Shown here: piece by piece, positions 32,227-41,555 of the stretch
Layout of the letters: every line of letters begins with the position of its first letter
Numbering within the stretch: the stretch's first letter is position 1
Assembly: GCF_000225505.1 (NCBI RefSeq)
Contig: NZ_BACI01000061.1
Location: forward strand, 1-62,300
Length of the DNA stretch: 62,300 nt
Origin: Gordonia alkanivorans NBRC 16433
Lineage (GTDB): Bacteria > Actinomycetota > Actinomycetes > Mycobacteriales > Mycobacteriaceae
Reading direction: 5' to 3'
Position numbers and translations under genes: made by a program
The notes under the pieces: model-generated
Seen by the model: the letters and a program-made list of their open reading frames with translations, nothing else
Told to the model about the DNA's origin: nothing
The model's database searches: none

Positions 32227-32622
32227 ATGAGAATCACGTTGACCTCGATCTTCGTCGACGACCAGCGCAAGGCGCTGAGTTTCTACACCGACGTACTGGG
32301 CTTCACCAAACATCACGACATCCCGATGGGGGAGAACACGTGGTGGCTCACCGTGAAGTCGCCCGAAGCGCCCGAGAGCGCCGAACTCCTACTGGAGCCG
32401 GCCGGGCATCCGGCGGTGAAGCCCTACCGGGATGCGCTCGTCGAAGACGGGATCCCGTTGGCGCAGTTCACCGTCGACGACGTCGAGGCCGAGTACCGGC
32501 GACTCAGGGAACAAGGCGTCGTCTTCACCCAGGAACCGACCGACATCGGCACTGCGGTGGTGGCCGTCTTCGACGACACCTGCGGAAACCTGATCCAGAT
32601 CGCCGCGATCAAGGACGCCTGA
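32227..32622 (+). CDS. VOC-family (glyoxalase/bleomycin-resistance fold) protein
   Basis: A 131-residue protein with two beta-alpha-beta-beta-beta modules: ITLTSIFVDDQRKALSFYTD and ADVLGF-like region first, then PLAQFTVDDVEAEYRRLREQ and AVFDDTCGNLIQI. These are typical of vicinal-oxygen-chelate metalloenzymes or binding proteins. ATG at 32227. It is co-transcribed with the ArsR repressor and probably handles a toxic small molecule sensed by it. Confidence 0.88.
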   Translation: MRITLTSIFVDDQRKALSFYTDVLGFTKHHDIPMGENTWWLTVKSPEAPESAELLLEPAGHPAVKPYRDALVEDGIPLAQFTVDDVEAEYRRLREQGVVFTQEPTDIGTAVVAVFDDTCGNLIQIAAIKDA

Positions 32623-32637
32623 TCGGCATCCGCGCGG

Positions 32638-33771
32638 TCACACCCCGACGAGCGGCTTGGTCAGCGGCGGGATCTCGACGACCCGTGCTCGCAGCGCGTC
32701 GGGGTCGCCCTGGAACGTGGCAACCCACCATCCGATGTTCGGCGCCTTCCGTCGCCGACCGTCTTGATCGGACTCCCACCGGGTCAGCGCGGGTTCGGCA
32801 ATCAGCAGCGGGGTCGCCGGGTCCTTCTCGATCTCGAGCCGGCGTCGCTGGAGTCGGTGGCGAATGGTGGTGCCGTGCAGTCGGAATGGCCCGATCGCGA
32901 GTTTGGCCAGGTTGACGATCTGATATGCGGCGTTCATCGACTTGTTCGCGGCATAACGGGGGAGCGTCGGATCGACGGGCTGCCGGATGGCGGTGAAGCG
33001 GTCGTAGGAGAACTCGAGGCCACGCAGGCTCGCCTCCCACACCATCCAGGCAAGGGTGAGTTCGGACGGTTCGACAACTTCCAGCCCACCGCCGATGTCG
33101 GAGTGGACACCCTCGAACCAGACCTGTTTCACGTCCGTCTGCGTGTTGTCGGCCTTTTCCCAGACACACGGATCGAAGGTCAGCCGGCACTCGTCGATTG
33201 CCAGCGCCTGCCGGGCGACCTCGACCCGCTTCCCGAGGTTCACGTCGTGGAACTTGTGTTTGTGCCGGGTGATGCCGGGTACGCCGAGGGCGCCGACGGT
33301 GTCGAACACTCCGATGAAGGCGACCGGGACCTCGCGACCGAGCGGAGCGTGTCTTTCCTTGTCCCGGTACAGCTGCAGGGCTTTCTCGAACAGGTTGCTC
33401 GTGGGGTCCTCGGCCAGCTGGCGTGGCGTGATCAGACCGACCTTGCCGATCATCCCGGCCAGACTCCTCGCGGTGTAAGCGCCCCGACTGAATCCGAACA
33501 CGAAGATCTCGTCATCGGGCTCGTAGTTGAGGACGAGAAAGCGGTACGCATCGAGAAGATTCGCGTCCAGACCACGACCGAAGGCGCCCCCGAAGACGCG
33601 GTCGGACCACGAGGAACCCGTACCGACACCGTTGACGTAGTGGACGAGTTGGACCGCGCCGTCGGCGGCGTCGGTCTTCACGGCGCGAGCGATCTTCTCC
33701 ACGTTGGAGATCCGCGGATCCTTGGCCGATTTCCAGGTGCCATCGCAGCAGATGATCAGTCGTTTCCTCAT
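32638..33771 (-). CDS. DUF2235-family alpha/beta hydrolase (Tle1-like)
   Basis: A 377-residue protein opening with RKRLIICCDGTWKSAKD and carrying the nucleophile elbow GFSRGAYTAR (about 95-104), then IGVFDTVGALG and HSDIGGG, all hallmarks of the DUF2235 hydrolase family that includes T6SS Tle1 phospholipases. No secretion signal and no T6SS genes are present, so a housekeeping lipase/esterase role is more likely here. ATG at 33771. Convergent with the VOC gene (15 bases apart). Confidence 0.88.
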   Translation of the reverse strand: MRKRLIICCDGTWKSAKDPRISNVEKIARAVKTDAADGAVQLVHYVNGVGTGSSWSDRVFGGAFGRGLDANLLDAYRFLVLNYEPDDEIFVFGFSRGAYTARSLAGMIGKVGLITPRQLAEDPTSNLFEKALQLYRDKERHAPLGREVPVAFIGVFDTVGALGVPGITRHKHKFHDVNLGKRVEVARQALAIDECRLTFDPCVWEKADNTQTDVKQVWFEGVHSDIGGGLEVVEPSELTLAWMVWEASLRGLEFSYDRFTAIRQPVDPTLPRYAANKSMNAAYQIVNLAKLAIGPFRLHGTTIRHRLQRRRLEIEKDPATPLLIAEPALTRWESDQDGRRRKAPNIGWWVATFQGDPDALRARVVEIPPLTKPLVGV

Positions 33772-33866
33772 GTCGGCCCCCTTGGCTTCGACGGCTCCGA
33801 CACATCGACGGTAACGCCGCAGACCGGTACCCGCAGCCCGGGTCAGTCGTACGGTTTACTGGTCTG

Positions 33867-34373
33867 ATGAGCAACCTCGCGTCTCGACTGATGGGCGCCG
33901 CACTCGCCGCAGGCGCCGCCGCGTCTGCCGTGCTCGGAGTCGGTTCGGCGGCGGCAGCGCCCACGGTCCTTGCCCCAGGGACACAAGGCCTGGCTCCCGG
34001 CCTCGCCGTGTCGTACACGCTCGCCTCGAACGAGGCTCGGACGCAGGGTGTTCCGATCTGGATCACCTCGGGGAAGCGGTCGGATGCCGAGCAACGGCAG
34101 CTCTGGCGGAACGCGATCGCCACCTATGGCAGTCCCGAGGCCGCCAGACGCTGGGTCCTGCCCGCCGAAGAGTCACCGCACGTTCGCGGCGAGGCGGTCG
34201 ACGTCGGCCCGTGGGACGGTGCGGCCTGGCTCGAACGCAACGGTCACCGGTGGGGGCTGTGCCGGACCTTCGTCAACGAGTGGTGGCATTTCGAACTCGC
34301 GACCACACCGGGGACTCCGTGTCCGCCGATGTGGCCGGATGCCGCGGTCCGGGCGGATCGGCGCGGAATCTGA
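33867..34373 (+). CDS. Secreted VanY-like D-alanyl-D-alanine carboxypeptidase
   Basis: A 168-residue protein with a Sec signal peptide (LMGAALAAGAAASAVLG, cleavage near AAAAP at about 32) and an M15B-type domain: ESPHVRGEAVDVGP (SxHxxGxAxD, zinc ligands His and Asp) and NEWWHFEL (third ligand His). It should trim D-Ala from peptidoglycan stem peptides in the wall. ATG at 33867. Divergent from the DUF2235 gene. Confidence 0.88.
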   Translation: MSNLASRLMGAALAAGAAASAVLGVGSAAAAPTVLAPGTQGLAPGLAVSYTLASNEARTQGVPIWITSGKRSDAEQRQLWRNAIATYGSPEAARRWVLPAEESPHVRGEAVDVGPWDGAAWLERNGHRWGLCRTFVNEWWHFELATTPGTPCPPMWPDAAVRADRRGI

Positions 34374-34465
34374 TCGAACGGTCGTAGGCTGTCGATCGAC
34401 GGGTCGCACGCTCGTCATCTCCTCACACGGACCGAGAGCCGGTCCTGGTGATCAGGAGGTCGACC

Positions 34466-34843
34466 ATGCACTACTCAATCTTGTTGCACTACCCCGAGCA
34501 CGACGCCTCGACGCTCGGCGAGGAAGCCATCCAGGCCGGGCAGGCCGCATTCTCGGCGTACACCCGTGCGCTGCAGGACGCCGGAGTCCTCGTGACTGCC
34601 GAAGTGCTACGGCATTCGTCCGCCACCACGACGATCCGGAAGGTCGGCGGCGAGCTCGTCGTCCAGGACGGGCCCTTCGCAGACACCAAGGAGCAACTCG
34701 GCGGAACGATCGTCATCGATGTCGATGACCTGGATGCCGCCATCGACTGGGCAAGTCAGGCGCCTCCGATCGACTGGGGTGTCATCGAGATCCGTCCCGG
34801 TGCCACTTACACCGTGAACGGGGCCTGGACCCCCAACGGATGA
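34466..34843 (+). CDS. YCII/DGPF-family protein, partner of the ECF sigma factor
   Basis: A 125-residue protein of the YciI-like family with the defining motif VVQDGPFADTKEQLGG (about residues 60-75). ATG at 34466 follows AGGAGG at 7 bases, an almost perfect ribosome site. The stop is 10 bases before an ECF sigma factor of the kind known to travel with DGPF proteins (ECF42 group). Its biochemical role is unknown; a regulatory or stress function with the sigma factor is likely. Confidence 0.88.
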   Translation: MHYSILLHYPEHDASTLGEEAIQAGQAAFSAYTRALQDAGVLVTAEVLRHSSATTTIRKVGGELVVQDGPFADTKEQLGGTIVIDVDDLDAAIDWASQAPPIDWGVIEIRPGATYTVNGAWTPNG

Positions 34844-34853
34844 TGCCGTACCG

Positions 34854-36101
34854 ATGACCAGGGACGGGGCGCACGCCGCCGCCGATCATGCCGCACGCGA
34901 GTCGTATTCGCGGCTGGTAGCGCTTCTCGCCGCCGCATCCGGCGACCTCGCACTCGCCGAGGACGCGTTGTCGACCGCCTTCGAACGCGCGCTGAGCACG
35001 TGGCCCGAGCACGGCACGCCGGAGAAACCGACCGCGTGGCTGCTATCCGTTGCCCGCAACCACCAGCGTGATGTCTGGAAATCCGCCGCATACCGGAAGT
35101 CGGTCGACTTCGACGATCGGGCCGACAACGTCGGGGAGGCAGTAGTGACACCCATCGACGACCTCGACCCCGATGCGATCGGCGACAAACGACTCGAGCT
35201 GCTGTTCACGTGTGCACACCCGGCGATCGACCCGGCCATCCGGACACCGCTGATGTTGCAGGCGGTGCTCGGATTCGAGGCAGCCGATGTCGCCGCGGCG
35301 TTCGCGGTGGCCCCCGCGACGATGGCGCAACGTCTCGTACGCGCGAAGCGACGTATCCGGGACGCCCGCATCCCGTTCGTCGTTCCCGGCCGCGCGGCCA
35401 TGCCGGCACGTCTGTCCGCCGTTCTCGAGGCGATCTACGGGTGCTTCGCAATCGCCTGGGACGATCCGGCCGGCTCCGGTACCGACGCCGTCGACTCGAT
35501 GGCCGGGGAGGCGCTGTATCTGGCGGTGACGCTCGCCGACCTCCTCGATGATGAGCCCGAGGCGTGGGGCCTGGCCGCTCTCATCGCCCTCTCGTCGGCA
35601 CGCGTCCCTGCCCGCACCGGATCGTTCGTCCCGCTGGAGGAACAGGACCCAGAACTGTGGAACGGAGACCTGATCCGCGACGGCGAAGCGATGCTCCGGC
35701 GTGCCGCCGCCCTCGGCGCTCCGATGGGACGGTTCCAGCTCGAGGCCGCGATGCAGTCGGTTCACAACGACCGCGCACGCACCGGCGTCGTCGACTGGGA
35801 CGCTCTGCGGACATTGTCGGCCGCCCTCGTCATCGTCACCCCGACCGTGGGTGCACAGGTGGCTCACGCCGCGATCGTGGGGCGCGCGGGGTCACCAGCC
35901 GAAGGTCTGGCTCTGCTCGACCGACTCGAAGCAGAGCACGATCTCGACGACTTCCAGCCGTTTCACGCCACACGAGCGGATCTCCTCTCCCGCACCGGGT
36001 CTGCGGCGGCCGCACGGCACCACTTCGAGCGTGCCGCAGTGCTGTCGCGTGACCCGCGTGTCCGCGACTGGTTACGCCGCCGTGTGGACCACGTGTGCTG
36101 A
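34854..36101 (+). CDS. ECF42-type RNA polymerase sigma factor
   Basis: A 415-residue sigma factor. Region 2 spans about 20-85 (SGDLALAEDALSTAFERALS, TAWLLSVARNHQRDVW), region 4 spans about 125-180 (LMLQAVLGFEAADVAAAFAV, MAQRLVRAKRRIRDA), and a long C-terminal extension of about 230 residues has TPR-like helices (RTGSAAAARHHFERAAVLS). ECF42 factors have this extension in place of an anti-sigma gene, and co-occur with DGPF proteins as here. The C-terminal extension is thought to control activity. ATG at 34854, 10 bases downstream of the DGPF gene. Confidence 0.9.
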   Translation: MTRDGAHAAADHAARESYSRLVALLAAASGDLALAEDALSTAFERALSTWPEHGTPEKPTAWLLSVARNHQRDVWKSAAYRKSVDFDDRADNVGEAVVTPIDDLDPDAIGDKRLELLFTCAHPAIDPAIRTPLMLQAVLGFEAADVAAAFAVAPATMAQRLVRAKRRIRDARIPFVVPGRAAMPARLSAVLEAIYGCFAIAWDDPAGSGTDAVDSMAGEALYLAVTLADLLDDEPEAWGLAALIALSSARVPARTGSFVPLEEQDPELWNGDLIRDGEAMLRRAAALGAPMGRFQLEAAMQSVHNDRARTGVVDWDALRTLSAALVIVTPTVGAQVAHAAIVGRAGSPAEGLALLDRLEAEHDLDDFQPFHATRADLLSRTGSAAAARHHFERAAVLSRDPRVRDWLRRRVDHVC

Positions 36102-36282
36102 TGCGATTCACGCCGCAGCGGACGCCGGCGCAACGGACGAGGCCGGGGTCATAGGAGTCGACTAACCCTGCCATAGGTGCAAATCATCGGCCGCACAGCG
36201 CTTTCCGCAGGCTCACGGCCTAGGGTGATGACTCGGAACGACAAGTCGGACAACGGGTGTCCGCCACCGTAGGGAGGCCGTA

Positions 36283-37926
36283 ATGACCGCAATCGCCGAG
36301 GCCATCACCGACCTGACCTCCGAGCCCTATCGCTCACGCCGCAATCACTGGAACAACCAGGTCTGCCGGCACGCGCTGATGACCCCCGCCGAGCCCGCGA
36401 TCACCTACCTCGACGAGACCCGCACGTGGAAGCAGATCGAGGACCGGTCCCGTGCCTTCGCCGCGGCGTTGAGTCGACGCGGTGTGGGATTCGGCGACCG
36501 GGTCATGATGGCGCTGCTCAACCGCACCGAATACGCCGAGGCGATTCTGGGAGCGACCCTGATCGGGGCGATCGCGGTGCCCGTCAACATCCGCATGAGT
36601 CCCGCCGAGCTCGCCTACCTCATGACCGACAGCGGCGCGGCCGTCGTCGTCACAGAGACGGCGCTGACCGGCGTCGTCGATGCCGCACGCGCCCTGGACG
36701 GCGGCACGAACACGGTGATCGTCGTCGGCGAGAGCGACACACCCGAACATCTCTCGTTCGAGGACCTCGTCGCCGAGGACCCGTCGGACCTTCCGCTGGT
36801 AGACGTCCCCGAGGACGCCGTCGCGATCATCATGTACACCTCGGGCACCACCGGCCGGCCCAAGGGCGCGATGCTCACCCATCAGAACTTCCAGTCGCAG
36901 GCCGTCACGTCGATCTCCACCACGAATCCACGGACCGGTGACGTGGCGTCGATCGTCCCGCCGATGTTCCACATCGCCGGCCTCGCCACCTTCGCGATGG
37001 TCTTCTACCGCGGCATCCGCGCGGTCATCCATCCGCTCGGTTCCTTCGACCCCGACGCCATGCTCGACACCCTCGAGCGGGAGGGATCGACCTCGGTGTT
37101 CATGGTGCCCGCGCAGTGGCAGGCGGTCTGCGCCGCGCAACGGGCGCGCCCCCGGGAACTCCGGTTGCGTCACCTCAGCTGGGGCGGGGCCCCGGCGTCG
37201 GACACCGTCCTCGACGCCATCAACGAAACGTTCCCCGGAGTTCTCAACATGACGTCGTTCGGGCAAACCGAGATGTCGCCGGTGACCTGCATCCTGGAGG
37301 GCAAGGACGCCCTGCGGAAGATCGGATCGATCGGCAAGGTGGTGCCCGCGGTGACCGCGCGCATCGTCGACCCGCTGATGAACGACGTCGCGCCCGGCGA
37401 GGTGGGGGAGATCGTCTATCGCGGCCCGACCCTGATGAAGGGGTACTGGAACAAGCCTGAGGAGACCGCCGAGGCGTTCCGCGGCGGCTGGTTCCACTCC
37501 GGCGACCTGGTCCGCCAAGACGAGGACGGATTCCTCTTCGTGGTCGACCGCGCCAAGGACATGGTGATCTCCGGCGGCGAGAACATCTACTGCGCCGAGG
37601 TCGAGAACGTCCTCTACGGCCACCCGAGTGTCGCCGAAGCCGCGGTCATCGGCCGGGCGGACCAGAAATGGGGCGAGGTGCCCGTCGCCGTCGTCGTCCT
37701 CGCCGAGGGCGTCGGCAATCTGACCCTGGCCCAGCTGGAGCCTCATCTGAACGAGCACCTGGCGCGGTTCAAGCACCCAAAGACCTCGTCATCGTCGGCG
37801 AACTGCCGCGCAACGCCGGGGGCAAGGTCACGAAACCCGTGCTGCGCCAGCGCTTCGGCAGCAAGGACGCCGGTCTGTCCGACTGACCCGGCGAAATCTC
37901 GCGAGCTACCCGGTGAGTCTGCGTAG
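36283..37926 (+). CDS. Acyl-CoA ligase (AMP-binding), C-terminus frameshifted
   Basis: A 547-residue product of the ANL/FadD family: AMP-binding motif IIMYTSGTTGRPKGA (about 185), NMTSFGQTEMSP and the hinge region FLFVVDRAKDMVISGGENIY. It is about 75-80 percent identical by eye to the next gene up to FKHP near residue 498. There a CCC (37776-37778) replaces CCCC of the paralogue, and the frame turns into an unrelated Ser/Ala/Arg-rich tail. The lost sequence continues in the +1 frame to a TGA at 37886 and contains the catalytic A10 lysine (RNAGGKV). As read, adenylation should fail. ATG at 36283 after GGGAGG. May be a true mutation or a base-call error. Confidence 0.85.
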   Translation: MTAIAEAITDLTSEPYRSRRNHWNNQVCRHALMTPAEPAITYLDETRTWKQIEDRSRAFAAALSRRGVGFGDRVMMALLNRTEYAEAILGATLIGAIAVPVNIRMSPAELAYLMTDSGAAVVVTETALTGVVDAARALDGGTNTVIVVGESDTPEHLSFEDLVAEDPSDLPLVDVPEDAVAIIMYTSGTTGRPKGAMLTHQNFQSQAVTSISTTNPRTGDVASIVPPMFHIAGLATFAMVFYRGIRAVIHPLGSFDPDAMLDTLEREGSTSVFMVPAQWQAVCAAQRARPRELRLRHLSWGGAPASDTVLDAINETFPGVLNMTSFGQTEMSPVTCILEGKDALRKIGSIGKVVPAVTARIVDPLMNDVAPGEVGEIVYRGPTLMKGYWNKPEETAEAFRGGWFHSGDLVRQDEDGFLFVVDRAKDMVISGGENIYCAEVENVLYGHPSVAEAAVIGRADQKWGEVPVAVVVLAEGVGNLTLAQLEPHLNEHLARFKHPKTSSSSANCRATPGARSRNPCCASASAARTPVCPTDPAKSRELPGESA

Positions 37927-37981
37927 GGTGTGACGCAGACAACAATGTCGACCATCGCACGATCGACACGGGAGCCAGTGA

Positions 37982-39589
37982 ATGACTGCAACCACCGAAG
38001 CCGCCGCCGACCTGACCACCGAGCCCTACCGGTCACGCCGCAACCACTGGAACAACCAGGTTCACCGACATGCGCTGATGACGCCGGACAACGTGGCGAT
38101 CACCTACCTGGACAAGTCCACGACGTGGAAGCAACTCGATGACCGGTCACGGGCGTTCGGTACGGCGCTCAGCCGACTCGGTGTGCAGTTCGGCGATCGC
38201 ATCCTGATGGTGCTGCTCAACCGGACCGAATACGTCGAGGCCGTCCTGGGTGCGACGCTGATCGGCGCCATCCCGGTTCCGGTGAACATCCGGATGAGCC
38301 CGGCCGAGGTCGCCTACCTCGTCGCCGACAGCGGCGCCAAAGTCATCGTGACCGAGAAGCTCCTCGCGCCGCTGGCCGATGCCGTGAGTGCGTCCACCGG
38401 CGGGATCGACACCCTGATCGTCGCCGACGGCAGCGAGAACCCGCAGCATCTGGAGTACGAAGGCCTCCTCGCCGAGGGCGACGCGGACCTGCCGGCGGTC
38501 GATGTCCCCGAAGACACCGTCGCGGCGATCATGTACACCTCGGGCACCACCGGAAAGCCCAAGGGCGCCATGCTGACCCACCAGAACTTCCATGCGCAGG
38601 CGGTGACCACGATGGCCACCACCGCGTCGGCCGATGCCGACGACGTGGCGTCGGTGGTCCCGCCGATGTTCCACATCGCCGGCCTGGCCGCGTTCGCCCC
38701 GGTCTTCTACCGCGGCATCCGCGCCGTCATCCACCCGCTCGGCGCCTTCGACCCCGACGCCATGCTCGACACCCTCGAAAGAGAAGGCACCACCTCGGTG
38801 TTCATGGTGCCCGCCCAGTGGCAAGCGGTGTGCGCAGCCCAGAAGGCGCGACCGCGAAAGCTCCGCCTGCGCAACATCAGCTGGGGTGCCGCCCCGGCGT
38901 CGGACACCGTCCTCAACGCGATGGGCGAGGCCTTCCCCGACGCGCTCAACATGACCGCGTTCGGACAGACCGAGATGTCCCCGGTGACGACGATCCTGGA
39001 GGGGAAGGACGCACTGCGCAAACAGGGTTCGATCGGCAAGGTGGTGCCCGCGGTGACCGCGCGAATCGTCGACCCGCTGATGAACGACGTGAAGCCCGGC
39101 GAGGTGGGGGAGATCGTCTACCGCGGGCCCAACCTGATGAAGGGCTACTGGAACAAGCCCGAAGCCACCGCGGAAGCGTTCCGCGGCGGCTGGTTCCATT
39201 CCGGCGATCTCGTGCGCGAGGACGAGGACGGGTTTCTCTACGTCGTCGACCGCGCGAAGGACATGATCATCTCCGGCGGCGAGAACATCTACTGCGCCGA
39301 GGTCGAGAACGTCCTCTACGGCCACCCGGCGATCATGGAGGCCGCCATCATCGGTCGCGCACACGAGAAGTGGGGCGAGGTGCCGGTCGCCGTCGTGGTC
39401 CTGGCCGACGGCGTCACCGATCTGACCCTGGCCGACCTGGAGGCCCACCTCAACGAGAACCTGGCACGGTTCAAGCACCCCAAGGATCTCGTCATCATCG
39501 ACGAGCTTCCGCGCAACGCGGGTGGCAAGGTCGTGAAGCCGAAACTGCGCGAGACCTATGGCAGCAAGGATGCCGGGCTGGCCGACTGA
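37982..39589 (+). CDS. Acyl-CoA ligase (AMP-binding), intact tandem paralogue
   Basis: A 535-residue fatty-acyl/aryl-CoA synthetase: AMP-binding AIMYTSGTTGKPKGA, NMTAFGQTEMSP, hinge VVDRAKDMIISGGENIYCAE and a complete C-terminal domain with the A10 catalytic Lys in LPRNAGGKVVKP. It activates a carboxylic acid to acyl-AMP and then acyl-CoA in the cytosol; chain length is not predictable. It arose with its upstream neighbour by tandem duplication. ATG at 37982, weak ribosome site GGGAGCC. A hairpin follows the stop. Confidence 0.92.
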   Translation: MTATTEAAADLTTEPYRSRRNHWNNQVHRHALMTPDNVAITYLDKSTTWKQLDDRSRAFGTALSRLGVQFGDRILMVLLNRTEYVEAVLGATLIGAIPVPVNIRMSPAEVAYLVADSGAKVIVTEKLLAPLADAVSASTGGIDTLIVADGSENPQHLEYEGLLAEGDADLPAVDVPEDTVAAIMYTSGTTGKPKGAMLTHQNFHAQAVTTMATTASADADDVASVVPPMFHIAGLAAFAPVFYRGIRAVIHPLGAFDPDAMLDTLEREGTTSVFMVPAQWQAVCAAQKARPRKLRLRNISWGAAPASDTVLNAMGEAFPDALNMTAFGQTEMSPVTTILEGKDALRKQGSIGKVVPAVTARIVDPLMNDVKPGEVGEIVYRGPNLMKGYWNKPEATAEAFRGGWFHSGDLVREDEDGFLYVVDRAKDMIISGGENIYCAEVENVLYGHPAIMEAAIIGRAHEKWGEVPVAVVVLADGVTDLTLADLEAHLNENLARFKHPKDLVIIDELPRNAGGKVVKPKLRETYGSKDAGLAD

Positions 39590-39608
39590 CCACAATCGCC
39601 CTCGAACG

Positions 39609-39643
39609 ATCAACCCGCCGCCTCGAAGAGGTGGCGGGTTGAT
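39609..39643. terminator. Hairpin terminator after the acyl-CoA ligase
   Basis: A 16-bp stem (ATCAACCCGCCGCCTC paired with GAGGTGGCGGGTTGAT, one G-U pair) with a 3-base loop followed by CTTGT lies between convergent genes. Confidence 0.7.
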
Positions 39644-39670
39644 CTTGTCAGCGGCGGGTCAGCCCGACCA

Positions 39671-40366
39671 TCACTTCTTCTTCTTGTCTTTCTTGGGGCG
39701 GGTCGCCGCGAGCTCCCGGCCACGCCGCCGGTAGCGCCAGATGAACCAGCCGACGGCGATCGCGAGGATGACGCCGATGATCACGCCCCACGCGGTGGCG
39801 GCGCGGAAACCGGGTGCGTCGACGTCGAAGATGCGTTCACCCGCGTGTGCACCGTTGCCGCCGCCGATGACGACGGTCAGCGTCAGCAGGTTGGGGATCG
39901 CCACGATGACGCCGACCACGGCGAACGCGATGGCGGGGACATTTCGCATGCGGCTGCGACTCAGGAACGCGAACGTGAACAGCAGCAGCGGCACGAAGGT
40001 GCAGACGACACCGAGGACGAGGCCGGTCCAGACACCGCTGGCCATCGACCCGTCGACCCGGCGACCGATCTGTCCGGCCCACCACCGCGGCAGGAACGCC
40101 TCGAGGATGAAGTACGTGATCACCAGCAGGGCGGCGATGATCAGGCCGATCACGACCTTCTTGACGATCGTGTTCGCACGTTCGGCAGCCGTCGGTTTCA
40201 GTGACGTGTCGGTCGTCCCCGGCGTAGCCGGCGGTGTCGAGCCTGCCGTCGTACCCGGCAGTGTCGAGCCTGCCGGTGTCGACGCGGGCGGGACCGGCGA
40301 GGTGTGCGACCCGGGCGGCGGACCGGCCGGATCTGACGAATGGGCCGAGAACTGCTCGTTACTCAT
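39671..40366 (-). CDS. Integral membrane protein, unknown function
   Basis: A 231-residue protein with a Pro/Thr/Gly-rich cytosolic N-terminus (1-60), four predicted membrane helices (about 68-90, 110-135, 145-168, 195-215) and a very basic C-terminal tail (RPKKDKKKK). ATG at 40366. Homologues in actinobacteria are often called permease without functional evidence. It is the last gene of the minus-strand group starting at 42963. Confidence 0.75.
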   Translation of the reverse strand: MSNEQFSAHSSDPAGPPPGSHTSPVPPASTPAGSTLPGTTAGSTPPATPGTTDTSLKPTAAERANTIVKKVVIGLIIAALLVITYFILEAFLPRWWAGQIGRRVDGSMASGVWTGLVLGVVCTFVPLLLFTFAFLSRSRMRNVPAIAFAVVGVIVAIPNLLTLTVVIGGGNGAHAGERIFDVDAPGFRAATAWGVIIGVILAIAVGWFIWRYRRRGRELAATRPKKDKKKK

Positions 40367-40397
40367 GAGGCCGAGTGTAGGCGCGAAAGATGACCTT

Positions 40398-41555
40398 TCA
40401 GGTGCGACGCCGCCGAGGATCGGCAGACGTCGGCGGACCGGTGTCGCGAATCCCGCCGTAGATTCCACGCCGCACGACCCACGGCTGCAGCACCGCGTCC
40501 ACCGACCATGCGGGAAATCGGAATGCCCGGCCGTTCGGCGCGAACACCTGGAGGCCGTCGTGCTGCGCGCCGAGAACCGATCCCCACCGTCGCCGGGGTG
40601 GCACATAGCTCCGCGCACGGTCGGGGCGACCCGACAGGTCCCCGCGGATGTTGTGGGCGAGAATCCGGTCGGCTCGGTTGCGAGCCGAGCTCCGGAGTGC
40701 GTCGGTCGCGGCGATGTCCCCGACGGCATAGACGAACCCGTGTCCGGGCACCCGCAGTTCCGGTGTCACGCGCACGAACCCGCCCGGATCGAGGAGGTCC
40801 GGTGGCAGCCACTCCGAGTTCGGTATCACCCGACCGATCGCCCAGAGCACCGCGTCCGCCCGCACCGGCTCCTGCCCGGTGGTCCAGCGCACGGGTCCGC
40901 TGGTGATCTCGTCGCAGGCGAAGCCATCTGGTACCTGCGCGCGGTGTCCGCCATGCACTCCTACGCCGAGCCCGCGCAGCCGCGTCGACACGTTCTGCCA
41001 GGTTCGCCGGTGGTGACGGGGTAGCGCGCGGTCGCCGGGGTGGTAGAGCTCGATCCGCTTGCCCGGCCACGTCGCGGCCAGGTTCGCCGCCGCGCTCACC
41101 GCGGCGGCACCGCCGCCGATCACCGCGATCGAATCCGCCTCCGCCAGGCGGTGATGCGCTGCGGCGAGGTCCCGGTCGACGTCGGCAGGAGACTGTAGGA
41201 CCGGGCGCCGCCAGAAGCCGTTGCGGACCCCGGTTGCGATGACCAGGGCGTCGAACGGTTCGACGTGCTCGGTTCCGTCGGCGTCGGTGACCGTGACCGT
41301 TCGTCCGTCGAGATCGGCCGCGGTCAGTGATCCGTGGACCGTGCGGACGCGGTCCAGCTTGCGGAACCGATCGAATGGGATCCGGTAGTCGCGGGCCCAG
41401 GTGTCGGGTCGGCTGAGGCGGAGTCCGAGTTCTTGACCGCTGACCAGCCCGGGCTTCGACGAGATCCCGACGACGTCGGCGTGCCCGGACAGATGGATCG
41501 CGGTGAGGATTCCTGTGTCACCGAGGCCGGCGATGACGACGCGGGGTCGGGTCAT
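40398..41555 (-). CDS. NAD(P)/FAD-dependent oxidoreductase
   Basis: A 385-residue flavoprotein of the NDH-2/pyridine-nucleotide-disulfide type without redox cysteines. The N-terminal FAD site is VVIAGLGDTGILTA (GxGxxG). ALVIATGV is the ATG motif, the NAD site is SIAVIGGGAAAVSAA (about 147), and VYAVGDIAATD is the second FAD motif (about 300). The electron acceptor is unknown. Start ATG at 41555, overlapping the DUF1295 gene by 4 bases, so the two are translationally coupled. Confidence 0.85.
   Translation of the reverse strand: MTRPRVVIAGLGDTGILTAIHLSGHADVVGISSKPGLVSGQELGLRLSRPDTWARDYRIPFDRFRKLDRVRTVHGSLTAADLDGRTVTVTDADGTEHVEPFDALVIATGVRNGFWRRPVLQSPADVDRDLAAAHHRLAEADSIAVIGGGAAAVSAAANLAATWPGKRIELYHPGDRALPRHHRRTWQNVSTRLRGLGVGVHGGHRAQVPDGFACDEITSGPVRWTTGQEPVRADAVLWAIGRVIPNSEWLPPDLLDPGGFVRVTPELRVPGHGFVYAVGDIAATDALRSSARNRADRILAHNIRGDLSGRPDRARSYVPPRRRWGSVLGAQHDGLQVFAPNGRAFRFPAWSVDAVLQPWVVRRGIYGGIRDTGPPTSADPRRRRT

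Noticed and set aside
32638..33771. T6SS phospholipase effector (Tle1)
   Set aside because: The hydrolase family fits, but no T6SS gene, VgrG or immunity partner is nearby and the host type lacks T6SS.
36334..37776. Long antisense frames over both acyl-CoA ligases
   Set aside because: Appear at the same place in both paralogues only because the coding strands are similar; product composition is not protein-like.
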